From Planctomycetota bacterium (GTDB lineage: Bacteria; Planctomycetota; UBA1135; GCA-002686595), in assembly GCA_030746555.1 (NCBI GenBank), contig JASLMK010000027.1, forward strand, positions 1-64,000: a stretch of 64,000 bases of DNA, in the 5' to 3' direction. Both the position numbers and the translations under genes were made by a program. Each line of letters opens with the position of its first letter. Position 1 is the first letter of the stretch. This document shows positions 1-8,304 of the stretch, piece after piece. The notes under the pieces are model-generated. The model was not told the origin of the DNA, made no database searches, and worked only from the letters and a program-made list of their open reading frames with translations.

Positions 1-765
1 CTAGGGCTGTGCCTTGCCCTGGTCGGCGACGGTCTTCTGCGCGGCGGCGAGCTCGGACTCATCAGCGAGGTAGAAGCTGCGCAGCGGGCGCAGCTCGTCG
101 TCGAGCTCGTAGACGAGGGGGATGCCGGTGGGGATGTTCAAGCCGACGATCTCCTCTTCGCCCAGGCCGTCGAGGTGCTTGACGAGCCCGCGCAGGCTGT
201 TGCCGTGGGCGGCGACGAGCACGCGCCGGCCATCCCGCAAGGCGGGGGCGATGCTCCCCTCCCAGCAGGGCATGAGCCGCTCGACCGTATCGGCCGTGGA
301 CTCGGCGAGGGGCGGCGCGGTGAAGTCCGCGTCCGCGTAGCGCGGATCGAGAGAGGGATTCGCGGGGTCGTCGACGTCGAAGGGCGGCGGAGGCACGTCG
401 TAGCTGCGGCGCCAGACGAGCACCTGCTCCTCGCCGTGGCGCGCCGCCGTCTCCGCCTTGTCCAGGCCGGTCAGCTTCCCGTAGTGCCGCTCGTTCAGCC
501 TCCAGGTGCGGTGGACGGGGATCCACATCAACTCCATTCGTTCGAGCGCGAGCCACAGGGTCTCGATCGCCCGCCGCAGGAGAGAGGTGTAGGCGACGTC
601 GAACAGCGGACCGTCGTGGTCCCAGTCGTGGGCGGACAGGCGCCGGCCGGCATCGGCGGCCTCCGAGCGCCCCCTCTCGCTGAGCGGGACGTCCTTCCAG
701 CCGGTGAAGCGGTTCTCGAGGTTCCACTGGCTCTGGCCGTGGCGCAGCAGGACGAGCGTCGGCAT
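1..765 (-). CDS. gpmA: 2,3-bisphosphoglycerate-dependent phosphoglycerate mutase
   Basis: Cytosolic glycolytic/gluconeogenic enzyme interconverting 3- and 2-phosphoglycerate. The 254-residue protein begins [10 protein letters not shown], where His9 is the expected phospho-accepting residue, followed by NRFTGW (about 19-24), [10 protein letters not shown] (91-100) and the second active-site histidine in [10 protein letters not shown] (His187). The length fits the cofactor-dependent family (about 230-250 residues). ATG at 765 is chosen because the family starts just before the RHG motif, although the reading frame stays open far upstream. No clear Shine-Dalgarno precedes it. It is divergent from the M48 protease gene. 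The stop codon occupies the first three bases of the window, so the gene is complete. Confidence 0.95.
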   Translation of the reverse strand: MPTLVLLRHGQSQWNLENRFTGWKDVPLSERGRSEAADAGRRLSAHDWDHDGPLFDVAYTSLLRRAIETLWLALERMELMWIPVHRTWRLNERHYGKLTGLDKAETAARHGEEQVLVWRRSYDVPPPPFDVDDPANPSLDPRYADADFTAPPLAESTADTVERLMPCWEGSIAPALRDGRRVLVAAHGNSLRGLVKHLDGLGEEEIVGLNIPTGIPLVYELDDELRPLRSFYLADESELAAAQKTVADQGKAQP

Positions 766-945
766 GGGACGAGGGTGCGGGGTCAGGGCTCGCCGGCCTC
801 GCACGAGCACGCCATACTGGATGCGCGCCGCGCCGAGTGGCGGCCGGAGCCGAAGAGAGGGACGATGACGGAACGATCCACCAGGAGTGCGACCCGCCGT
901 GCGGTTCGCCTGGAGAACGCCCGAAGAGTCTACCCCGCGGGCGGG

Positions 946-1731
946 ATGCGGACGCGCCTCCGGGGCTGGTTCCGCGGCGCCCTCGGCGCCGGGCTCGCCC
1001 TGTGCGGAGCCTGCGCCTCCACCGACTACCCCGACCTGAACCTCTACAGCGTCGACCAGGACAAGGCCATGGGGAGCCGCGCCTACGAGGAGCTCCTGGC
1101 GCAGAGCGCGACCCTGGCCTCCGGCCCCGAGGTCGAGACGGTCGAGCGCGTCACCGAGCGCCTGGTGGCCTCGGCCCTGGAGCTCGACCACGCGCTCGCC
1201 CCGCGCTTCGACTGGCAGGTGACCGTCCTCGACGCCCCCGACGTCGTCAACGCCTTCTGCCTGCCCGGCGGGAAGATGGCGGTCCATTCGGGCATGCTGC
1301 CCGTCGCCGAGAGCGACGCCGGCCTGGCGGTCGTGATGGCCCACGAGATCTCCCACGCCCTCCTGCGCCACGGCACCCAGCGCGCCTCCCGCGAGACCGC
1401 GGCGGCGGGACTGATCGCGATCTTCACCGACGAGCCCGAGGAGGCGCAGCGGGCCGGCGTCTTGGGCTCGCTCTTGTTGATGATGCCCTGGGGCCGCACC
1501 GAGGAGTCGGAGGCGGACCTGTTGGGCCTGCGGATCATGGCCAACGCCGGCTACGACCCGCGCGAGGCCGTGCGCTTTTGGGGACGGATGGCGGCCGGCG
1601 GCGGCGGCGCCGCCGGGCGCCTGGGGGAGTTCTTCTCCACCCACCCCTCCGAGCGCACTCGCATCGCCGACATCCGCCGCGCCCTCGAGGAGGTCCTGCC
1701 CCTCTACGAGGCTGCACGGGCGGCACCCTAG
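946..1731 (+). CDS. M48-family metalloprotease, predicted lipoprotein
   Basis: Zinc metallopeptidase of the M48 (Ste24/HtpX/BepA-like) family, probably acting in the periplasm on damaged envelope proteins. From the start used here (261 residues) there is a basic N-terminus, a short hydrophobic stretch and a cysteine at residue 23 preceded by Gly-Ala, a loose lipobox. The catalytic HEISH lies at 133-137, and the third zinc ligand is probably the first Glu of ESEAD about 55 residues later. STHPS near the C-terminus is another M48 landmark. An ATG at 865, preceded by GAGAGG, would add 27 Arg-rich residues and is the main alternative start. I prefer 946 because it puts the signal sequence at the N-terminus. 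It stands alone between divergent gpmA and the GT5 gene. Confidence 0.85.
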   Translation: MRTRLRGWFRGALGAGLALCGACASTDYPDLNLYSVDQDKAMGSRAYEELLAQSATLASGPEVETVERVTERLVASALELDHALAPRFDWQVTVLDAPDVVNAFCLPGGKMAVHSGMLPVAESDAGLAVVMAHEISHALLRHGTQRASRETAAAGLIAIFTDEPEEAQRAGVLGSLLLMMPWGRTEESEADLLGLRIMANAGYDPREAVRFWGRMAAGGGGAAGRLGEFFSTHPSERTRIADIRRALEEVLPLYEAARAAP

Positions 1732-1785
1732 GCCGCTCACCCGGATCGGAGCGAGAAAAAAGGGCCCGGTCCACCTCGCCACTCG

Positions 1786-1900
1786 GGCTTATAACTAGCG
1801 CTATCTCAATGGTTTAGGTGTCTAGGCCACTAATCACCTAGGGTTCCTCTATTCAATCCTCCGTGCCCCGGCGGTTGACTGCGGAGTCTCCGCAGAGTCC
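1786..1900 (+). promoter_or_regulatory. AT-rich leader with a palindrome upstream of the GT5 gene
   Basis: The gap between the M48 gene and the GT5 gene is unusually AT-rich for this chromosome at 1786-1860 and contains TATAAC (1790-1795), a possible -10 element. A perfect palindrome CTGCGGAG-T-CTCCGCAG lies at 1879-1895. Its single-base centre makes it more like a protein-binding site than an RNA hairpin. No clear -35 element is seen. The regulatory role is inferred from composition and position only. Confidence 0.3.
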
Positions 1901-1992
1901 AGACCAGCACCTGCCGGGCACGGGAACCGGCCGGGTCCACCTACGGATGGCCCCCGCCGGCGCCCTGCGTGCGGCCCAGAGTTCCCCCGACC

Positions 1993-3492
1993 GTGAAGAT
2001 CGCCTTCGTCACCCCCGAGCTCCAGTCACTCGTCCGCCGGACGAACCTGGCGGAGATCTCCGAAGCCCTGCCGCGCACCTTGCGCGAGGCGGGCCACGAC
2101 ATCCGCGTCTTCATGCCGTTCACCCGCGACGTGAACACCTTCCCGATGAAGGGTCTAGACCCTTGCGGAAGCGTCACAGTGAAGGGCGAGCTGGGTCCGG
2201 TGTCGATCAACCTGCACCAGGGCCTGCTGGGAGACCTCCCCGTCATCCTTCTCGACCACGAGAAGCTGTTCCGCAACCGCCACCCCTACGGGGACGAGAA
2301 CGGACCCTACCTCGACAACTGGCTGCGCTTCTCGGTCTTCGCGCGCGCCGTCCTCGAGGCCCTCGAGGAGCTCCGGTTCCGGCCGGACATCCTGCACTGC
2401 ATGGACTGGACCGCCGGGCTGATTCCGGTCTACCGGGAGCTCGAGTACCTCAACTCCAAGCCCGACCACCCCGCCTCGCGGGCGGGCGTCTACTTCGCCA
2501 TCCACAACCTGGCGATGCAGGGCAGCTTCGAACGCGAGATCCTCCCGCGCATCGGGCTACCGATGGAGACCTTCCAGCACGTCCGGGGTGTGGCCCTCGA
2601 CGGGCGGGTCAACTTCCTCAAGGCCGGCGCGGAGTTCGCGACGATCATCGGCACGCACTCCCCCGCCCAGGCGCAGCGCATCCAGCACACCGACCGCGGC
2701 TACGGCCTGGAGGAGACCTTCCAGCGACGCAAGAAGGAGCTGGTCGGGGTCACCAACGGCATCGACTACTCGACCTGGGACCCCGGCAGCGACGAGCTCC
2801 TGGCCCAGACGTTCACCGCCGAAGACGCGGGCGCGGGCGGGGACTACCCCGGCAAGCGCAAGTGCAAGGCGGCCCTGCAGGATCTCCTCAAGCTCGACCG
2901 CGGCCCGCGCACGCCCATCATCGGCGTCATCGGGCGTTTCGACGCCGACAGCGGCTGCGATCTCCTGGCGGAGATCATGACCGACGTACTCGAGCGCAAC
3001 TTCGAGGTGGTCATGATGGGCTCGGGACAAGCGGAGATCCTCGACCGCATCCGCACGATCGAGAGCACCTTCATGGGGCGCTGCCGACTGATCGACGGCT
3101 ACCACGTGCAGGTTGCCCACCAGCTCCTCGCCGGCATCGACATCCTCGCCCTCCCCTCCCACTACCAGCCCTCGAACGCCCTGTGCGCCATCGGCATGCG
3201 CTACGGGACCGTCCCCGTCGTGTACGAGCACAGCGGACTCGACGACACGGTCGTCGATCTCGAGGCGGAACCGGAGAAGGGCACGGGCTTCTTCTTCCGG
3301 CACTACAGCGGAGCGGGTCTGCTCGAGGCCTTCGATACGGTGCGAGTGGCCTACAAGGCCGCGTCGAGCTGGAAGGAGACCGTGCGCCGCTGCCTCGAGC
3401 TCGACTTCTCCTGGCAGGCGACGGCGACCAACTACCTCAAGGCCTACCGCCGCGTCACACGGCGCGTGAAGGCGCAGCTCGAGGAGGTTTGA
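1993..3492 (+). CDS. Glycogen synthase-like glycosyltransferase (GT5) with altered active-site motifs
   Basis: A 499-residue GT-B glycosyltransferase with the overall layout of bacterial glycogen/starch synthase, which transfers glucose from ADP-glucose to an alpha-glucan. It opens with the family-typical KIAFVTPE and ends with the TGF..FRHYSGAGLLEAF and DFSW segments seen in GlgA. Two hallmark sites differ. The N-terminal KTGGL loop that contacts the sugar nucleotide reads RRTNLAE (15-21), one residue shorter. The E-P-C-G-L motif with the catalytic-region Glu reads QPSNAL (from Gln392). Donor or activity may therefore differ from true GlgA. GTG at 1993 is chosen because KIAFVTPE normally begins these proteins; a GTG at 1969 adds eight residues. 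A ROK kinase follows within 9 nt. Confidence 0.8.
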   Translation: MKIAFVTPELQSLVRRTNLAEISEALPRTLREAGHDIRVFMPFTRDVNTFPMKGLDPCGSVTVKGELGPVSINLHQGLLGDLPVILLDHEKLFRNRHPYGDENGPYLDNWLRFSVFARAVLEALEELRFRPDILHCMDWTAGLIPVYRELEYLNSKPDHPASRAGVYFAIHNLAMQGSFEREILPRIGLPMETFQHVRGVALDGRVNFLKAGAEFATIIGTHSPAQAQRIQHTDRGYGLEETFQRRKKELVGVTNGIDYSTWDPGSDELLAQTFTAEDAGAGGDYPGKRKCKAALQDLLKLDRGPRTPIIGVIGRFDADSGCDLLAEIMTDVLERNFEVVMMGSGQAEILDRIRTIESTFMGRCRLIDGYHVQVAHQLLAGIDILALPSHYQPSNALCAIGMRYGTVPVVYEHSGLDDTVVDLEAEPEKGTGFFFRHYSGAGLLEAFDTVRVAYKAASSWKETVRRCLELDFSWQATATNYLKAYRRVTRRVKAQLEEV

Positions 3493-3500
3493 GCGCCCTG

Positions 3501-4373
3501 GTGGGGATCGACGTCGGCGGCACTGCAATCAAGGGCGGGGCCGTCAGCGCCGACGGGGAGGTCCTCGACAAGGGGGAGATCCCCGCCGCGGTTGACGAGG
3601 GCCCCGAGGCCGTCGTCGATCGCATCGCCGCGCTGGCTCGCGGCCTGGGTGCACGTGCAGCCTTGGGCCTGGGCGTACCCGGCCTGCTCGACCGCGACGA
3701 GGGTGTCGTGCTCTCCTCGCCCAACCTCCGCCCCCTCGACGGCTTCCCCCTTCGAGACGAGCTGGCACGGCGCCTGGGCATCGCTCCCCCCGCCGTCCGG
3801 ATCGAGAACGACGCCAACGTGGCCGCCATCGGGGAGCACTGGCTGGGCGGAGCGCGCGGCGAGGACCATGTCCTCATGATCACCCTGGGCACCGGCGTCG
3901 GCGGGGGCCTGATCCTCGACGGCCACCTGTTCGTCGGAGACGGCGGCGGAGGCGAGGTCGGCCACACCGTCGTCGACCCCGCCGGCCCCCCCTGCGGTTG
4001 CGGACAGCGCGGCTGCGTGGAGGTCCTCGCCTCCGCCACCGCCGCCCGGCGGCGGGCGCTGGAGGCCGGATTGTCCGATGACCTGATCGAGCTCGCCGCC
4101 GCGGCACGGGCGGCGCAGGGACCCGAGCGCACGCTCCTGGAAGCCGTCGGCCGCGACCTCGGCCGCGGGCTCGGCACGGTCGTGACCCTGCTCGACGTGC
4201 GCTGCTTCTTGATCGGCGGCGGATTCGGACGCGCCCTCGACGTCCTGATCGGGGGGATCGCCGAGGGGATCGCCGAGCGTTCCACCGGCCCCGACCGCGA
4301 GGACCTGCGCATCCTGCCCGCCACCCTGGGTCCGGACGCCGGCTGGATCGGCGCCGCGCGCATGACCTGTTGA
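3501..4373 (+). CDS. ROK-family sugar kinase (glucokinase-like)
   Basis: Cytosolic ATP-dependent sugar kinase of the ROK family, about 290 residues, most likely phosphorylating glucose or a related hexose. The N-terminal GIDVGGTAIKGG is the phosphate-binding loop. ENDANVAAIGEHW carries the catalytic Asp region, LGTGVGGGLI is the second nucleotide motif, and CGCGQRGCVE matches the ROK zinc motif CxCGxxGCxE. The start is uncertain. A TTG at 3489 overlaps the stop of the upstream glycosyltransferase (TTGA) but lies only one base from the GAGGAGG Shine-Dalgarno at 3481-3487. GTG at 3501 has a 13-nt spacer and starts just at the phosphate loop. Tight linkage to the GT5 gene points to shared sugar or polysaccharide metabolism. 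Confidence 0.88.
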   Translation: MGIDVGGTAIKGGAVSADGEVLDKGEIPAAVDEGPEAVVDRIAALARGLGARAALGLGVPGLLDRDEGVVLSSPNLRPLDGFPLRDELARRLGIAPPAVRIENDANVAAIGEHWLGGARGEDHVLMITLGTGVGGGLILDGHLFVGDGGGGEVGHTVVDPAGPPCGCGQRGCVEVLASATAARRRALEAGLSDDLIELAAAARAAQGPERTLLEAVGRDLGRGLGTVVTLLDVRCFLIGGGFGRALDVLIGGIAEGIAERSTGPDREDLRILPATLGPDAGWIGAARMTC

Positions 4374-4407
4374 GCCGAGAGCGATGAGCCAGGCCTCCCC
4401 ACGTCGT

Positions 4408-4413
4408 TATCCT
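4408..4413 (+). promoter_or_regulatory. Candidate -10 element (TATCCT), leaderless type
   Basis: TATCCT ends 8 nt before the ATG of the ABC ATPase gene, with no Shine-Dalgarno in between. This spacing puts the expected transcription start at or next to the start codon. No -35 box is evident. It would drive the five-gene run to 10840. Confidence 0.4.
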
Positions 4414-4421
4414 GGCTTGCC

Positions 4422-5363
4422 ATGAGCGAGAACGATCCCGTCCTCCGCATCCGCGGCCTGGAGAAGGAGTTCCGCGCCGGCTTCCTCTGGCGGCGGCGCT
4501 TCAAGGCCATCGACAAGGTCGACCTCGAGGTCGGCCGGGGTTCGGTCTTCGGCTTGCTCGGCCCCAACGGCGCCGGCAAGACGACCCTGATCAAGATCCT
4601 CCTGGGGCTCGTCCGCGGACACGGCGGGACCGCCGAGGTCTTCGGGCTCCCCGCAGGCTCGAGCGAGTCGCGGCGCCGGGTCGGCTACCTGCCCGAAGCC
4701 CATCGGCTCCCCAACTACCTGACCGGCTGGCAGGTCATGGTGCTGTTCGGGATGCTCGCCGGCCGCCCGCGCAAGGACGTCGAGCGGCGGGCGCCCGCCC
4801 TCCTCGAGCGCGTCGGGATGCTGAAGGACGCCCAGCGCAAGGTGAAGGAGTACTCCAAGGGCATGCAGCAGCGCCTCGGCCTCGCCCAGGCGCTGATCCA
4901 CGAACCCGAAATCGTGTTCCTCGACGAGCCCACCGACGGGGTGGACCCGGTCGGGCGCATGACCATCCGCGAGATGGTGCAGGACCTCAAGGAGGCGGGC
5001 GTGACCGTGTTCCTGAACTCCCATCTCCTGATGGAAGTCGAGATGATCTGCGACCGCGTGGTCATCATGGACCGCGGCCGCATCCTTCGAGAGGGAACGA
5101 TCGAGGAGCTGACCCCACGCACCGGGAGCGTGCGCTTCGAGGTCCGCGAGATCCCCGCAGACCTCGAGCAGGTCATCGACGGCCTCGGCGACCTGCGGCA
5201 CACCGACGCGCGCTCCTTCGAGCTGGACATCACCGGCGACGAGCAGATCGACGCCGCCATCGACCGCCTGCGCGCGCGGGGCGTGACGATCACCTCCATT
5301 ACGCCGCGCAAGCTCAGCCTCGAGCAGTCGTTCATCGACCTGGTGCAGGGAGAGCGGAGATGA
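4422..5363 (+). CDS. ABC transporter ATP-binding protein (ABC-2 exporter type)
   Basis: Cytoplasmic ATPase subunit of an ABC-2 type exporter, 313 residues. Walker A is GPNGAGKT (47-54). The signature YSKGMQQRLGLAQ is near residue 145, and Walker B with catalytic Glu is IVFLDEPTDGVDP near 165. HLLMEVEMICDRVVIMDRG carries the switch-histidine region. The Q-loop region reads YLPEAHRL, with no Gln visible at the usual place. The C-terminal 85 residues form the extra domain common in this class. Its stop overlaps the permease start (ATGA, 5360-5363), so the two subunits are translationally coupled. Substrate unknown; the downstream coupled genes encode glycolate oxidase. Confidence 0.93.
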   Translation: MSENDPVLRIRGLEKEFRAGFLWRRRFKAIDKVDLEVGRGSVFGLLGPNGAGKTTLIKILLGLVRGHGGTAEVFGLPAGSSESRRRVGYLPEAHRLPNYLTGWQVMVLFGMLAGRPRKDVERRAPALLERVGMLKDAQRKVKEYSKGMQQRLGLAQALIHEPEIVFLDEPTDGVDPVGRMTIREMVQDLKEAGVTVFLNSHLLMEVEMICDRVVIMDRGRILREGTIEELTPRTGSVRFEVREIPADLEQVIDGLGDLRHTDARSFELDITGDEQIDAAIDRLRARGVTITSITPRKLSLEQSFIDLVQGERR

Positions 5364-6868
5364 ACGTCACGATCCTCAAGGCGCTCCTGGAAGACGCGCG
5401 CCAGCAGGTGCTCGACAACATGGTCTTCCGGCTGATGGTGGTCCTGCTCATCGTCCCCATCAGCTTCACGTTCCTCGTCGGCTTCGGCGAGGAGCGGATC
5501 ACGATCCTCTTCGGGATGTGGGAGATCGACTACCAGACGTTCCTGGAGACCTTCGGCGGCCCGCCCATGGAGATCGGCGAGGTCGGCCACTTCTTCATCC
5601 AGGGCGTCCAGGAGGTGTTCATCAACTTCTTCGGCGGGACCGTGGGGATCATCTTCTGCGTCGCCGCCACCGCGTTCTTCGTCCCGCGCATGATGGAGAA
5701 GGGATCGGCCGACACCCTGTTCTCCAAGCCCGTCTCCAGAGCGACCCTGCTCCTGGCGCGCTACTTCACCGGCATCCTCTTCGTGGCGATCCTCGCCGCC
5801 GTCTTGGTGCTCGGCATGTTCCTCGGATTCTGGGTGACCTCGGGCTACAGCGATCCCGGGTTCCTATGGGGCGCTCTGACCCTGGTCTACCTCTACAGCC
5901 TCATCCACGCCTTCTCGATCATGGTCGCGACGTGGACACGCAGCAGCGTGGCGGCGATCCTGCTCTCCTTGATGTTGTTCGTGATCTCCGGCGGGATCCA
6001 TCGCACCTGGATGGGCATGCAGTGGGCGAGCAACCAGGAGCTGCTCACGAGCCTACGGAAGGTCGAGAGCGCGGACGTGTCCGAGGCCGAGCGGGAGGAG
6101 CAGGAAGAGGCCCACGGGGTCGTCCAGGTGCTGATGACGACCCTGGAGATCCTGCACTACACCCTCCCCAAGACGACGGATGCGGACGTCATCACGGCGA
6201 TGCTCAGGCGCACCCTCAGCGGCCTCGGCCCGGTGCTCGAGGACCACGACTACGACGTCGTCGTCGAGGACCACCCCACCGGCTTCGCGCCCGAGGGGGC
6301 CTCCCTCGACGCCTTCCCCGAACAGACGGCCCTCTGGCGGGCCGATGACGGCGGCGCTGTGCGCTTCAGGGTCGAGGAGCGCCCGCAGGTGGAGAGCGGG
6401 CCGAGCATCCGCCGCAGGCTGCGCCCCCTCCAGGCGCGCGCCGCGGCGCAGGATTTCCTCGACTCTGTGGACTCTCGCACGGACCCGGACCTGCCCGCGA
6501 GGCGGGAGACCGTGCGCATCAGCGGCGTCCAGGCCCACACCGTGCGCTGGCAGGAAGACCTCGACGGCGTGTGGACCGACCGCGAGGCCGTATTCCTGAC
6601 CTTCGCCGAGGGCTACTACCGCCTCGAGATCGACCTGCCCGCAGCGACCCTGAGCGAGGAAGAGCGCGACGAGTGGCGCGAAGCCTTCCTGGAGGGAATC
6701 ACCCTCGGCAGCGAGCAGTTCATGGATCCCTCGACCTGGTACCGCCGACAGTTCGACTGGGGCTCGCCGCTGGCGTTCAACGCGTTCTTCTCGATCGGCA
6801 GCTCCCTCGCCTTCGCCTCGCTCATGCTGGCCCTGGCCTGGCTCCGGATCCGCACGGTCGATTTCTGA
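5360..6868 (+). CDS. ABC-2 type transporter permease with a large hydrophilic insertion
   Basis: Membrane subunit partnering the ATPase encoded just upstream, 502 residues. Hydrophobic segments are visible near residues 24-42, 85-107, 130-153, 165-190 and 195-212. A long charged region of about 250 residues follows before a final transmembrane helix (about 475-498). SADTLFSKPVSRATLLLARY after the second segment is typical of NosY/YhfK-like permeases. The large loop before the last helix is not part of the minimal ABC-2 fold and, given one following helix, is probably an extracytoplasmic domain. The first base of the next gene's ATG is the last base of this stop codon (TGATG). Confidence 0.85.
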   Translation: MNVTILKALLEDARQQVLDNMVFRLMVVLLIVPISFTFLVGFGEERITILFGMWEIDYQTFLETFGGPPMEIGEVGHFFIQGVQEVFINFFGGTVGIIFCVAATAFFVPRMMEKGSADTLFSKPVSRATLLLARYFTGILFVAILAAVLVLGMFLGFWVTSGYSDPGFLWGALTLVYLYSLIHAFSIMVATWTRSSVAAILLSLMLFVISGGIHRTWMGMQWASNQELLTSLRKVESADVSEAEREEQEEAHGVVQVLMTTLEILHYTLPKTTDADVITAMLRRTLSGLGPVLEDHDYDVVVEDHPTGFAPEGASLDAFPEQTALWRADDGGAVRFRVEERPQVESGPSIRRRLRPLQARAAAQDFLDSVDSRTDPDLPARRETVRISGVQAHTVRWQEDLDGVWTDREAVFLTFAEGYYRLEIDLPAATLSEEERDEWREAFLEGITLGSEQFMDPSTWYRRQFDWGSPLAFNAFFSIGSSLAFASLMLALAWLRIRTVDF

Positions 6869-8304
6869 TGGACGACGCCCTCCTCGGCGCTCTGCGCGAC
6901 GTCGTCGGCGACGAGGGATTGATCGGGGATGCGGTGCGCCGCAAGCCCTACGAGTGCGACGGGCTCACCTTCCACAAGCGTGCGCCCGAGCTGGTCCTGC
7001 TCCCCGCGGACACCGAGCAGACCGTGCGCTGCATGCGCTTGCTCTCCAAGGCCGGCGTCTGCGTGGTTCCGCGCGGGGCCGGGACCGGACTCGCCGGCGG
7101 GGCCACGCCCCTGGAGGGCGGCGTGGTCGTGGGAACCTCGCGCATGCGGCGGGTGCTGGAGATCGACGAGGTCGATCGCTTCGCCCGTGTCGAGGCCGGC
7201 CTGGTGAACCTGGACCTCAGCCGCGCCTGCGCCGGGCACGGTCTGTTCTATGCTCCAGACCCCTCCAGCCAGATGGCCTGCACCATCGGCGGGAACGTCG
7301 CCAACAACTCCGGAGGCCCCCACTGCTTCAAGTACGGGGCGACGACGCGCCACATCCTCGGCCTCAAGATCGTGACGCCCGAGGGCGAGGTGATCGACCT
7401 CTCCGAACCCGAAGTCGATCCCCTCGGGTACGACCTCGTCGGCCTGTTCGTCGGCAGCGAGGGCATGTTCGGCCTGGCGACGGAGGTTACGACGCGCCTG
7501 GTCCCTCTGCCCGAGGTCACCGAGACCCTGCTGGCGATCTTCCCCAGCCTCGAGGCCTGCTGCGACTCGGTGACCGAGATCATCGCCGCGCGACTGGAGC
7601 CGTCGGCGATCGAGATCCTCGATCAGATGACGATTCGGGCGGTCGAGGCCAGCGTCTACGCCGCGGGCTACCCAGAGGAGGCCGAGGCGGTGTTGCTGCT
7701 CGAGGCCGAGGGCAGCGCCGCCGAGGTGGACGAGAACGTCGCCGACATGCGCGCCGTCCTCGCGCGCCACGGCGTGCTCGAGGAGCGCCGTGCACGCGAC
7801 GAGCGCGAGCGCGCACGCCTGTGGGCCGGCCGCAAGGGCGCCTTCGGCGCCATGGGCCGCATCGCGCCGGACCTGTACGTCGCCGACGTCGTCGTCCCGC
7901 GCACCAAACTGCGCGAGCTCGTCCTCGCGAGCACCGAGATCGCCCAGGCTCGCGGCCTGAGGATCTCGAACGTGTTCCACGCCGGCGACGGCAACCTGCA
8001 CCCCAACATCTCCTACGATCGCCGCGACCCCGAGGAGGTCGAGCGCGTGCTCGACGCGGGCCGGGAGATCATGAAGCTGTGCGTCGCCGCCGGCGGCTCC
8101 CTGTCCGGTGAGCATGGGATCGGTCTGGAGAAGCGCGAGGAGATGGAGCTCGTCTTCGATCCTCCCAGCCTGGAGACGATGCTGCGCGTGCGCTCGGCCT
8201 GGGACGACGGAGGGCGCATGAACCCCGGGAAGCTGATCCCGGTGCGCATCTGCATGGAGCTGTCCACGCGGCCGATCGCCGCTGTCGGGGGGGCGCGGCC
8301 ATGA
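6868..8304 (+). CDS. glcD: Glycolate oxidase subunit GlcD (FAD-linked oxidase)
   Basis: FAD-binding catalytic subunit of the glycolate (or D-lactate) oxidase complex, which oxidises glycolate to glyoxylate and passes electrons to the respiratory chain. The 478-residue protein has the FAD_binding_4 fold: PRGAGTGLAGGATPLEGG near residue 70, then GNVANNSGGPHCFKYG. The C-terminal FAD-oxidase domain carries HAGDGNLHPN (about 371-380) and GEHGIGLEKREEM near 413. It is followed without a gap by GlcE and GlcF, the standard three-subunit set. The start overlaps the permease stop by one base and the stop overlaps glcE by four, so expression is coupled throughout. Confidence 0.92.
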   Translation: MDDALLGALRDVVGDEGLIGDAVRRKPYECDGLTFHKRAPELVLLPADTEQTVRCMRLLSKAGVCVVPRGAGTGLAGGATPLEGGVVVGTSRMRRVLEIDEVDRFARVEAGLVNLDLSRACAGHGLFYAPDPSSQMACTIGGNVANNSGGPHCFKYGATTRHILGLKIVTPEGEVIDLSEPEVDPLGYDLVGLFVGSEGMFGLATEVTTRLVPLPEVTETLLAIFPSLEACCDSVTEIIAARLEPSAIEILDQMTIRAVEASVYAAGYPEEAEAVLLLEAEGSAAEVDENVADMRAVLARHGVLEERRARDERERARLWAGRKGAFGAMGRIAPDLYVADVVVPRTKLRELVLASTEIAQARGLRISNVFHAGDGNLHPNISYDRRDPEEVERVLDAGREIMKLCVAAGGSLSGEHGIGLEKREEMELVFDPPSLETMLRVRSAWDDGGRMNPGKLIPVRICMELSTRPIAAVGGARP

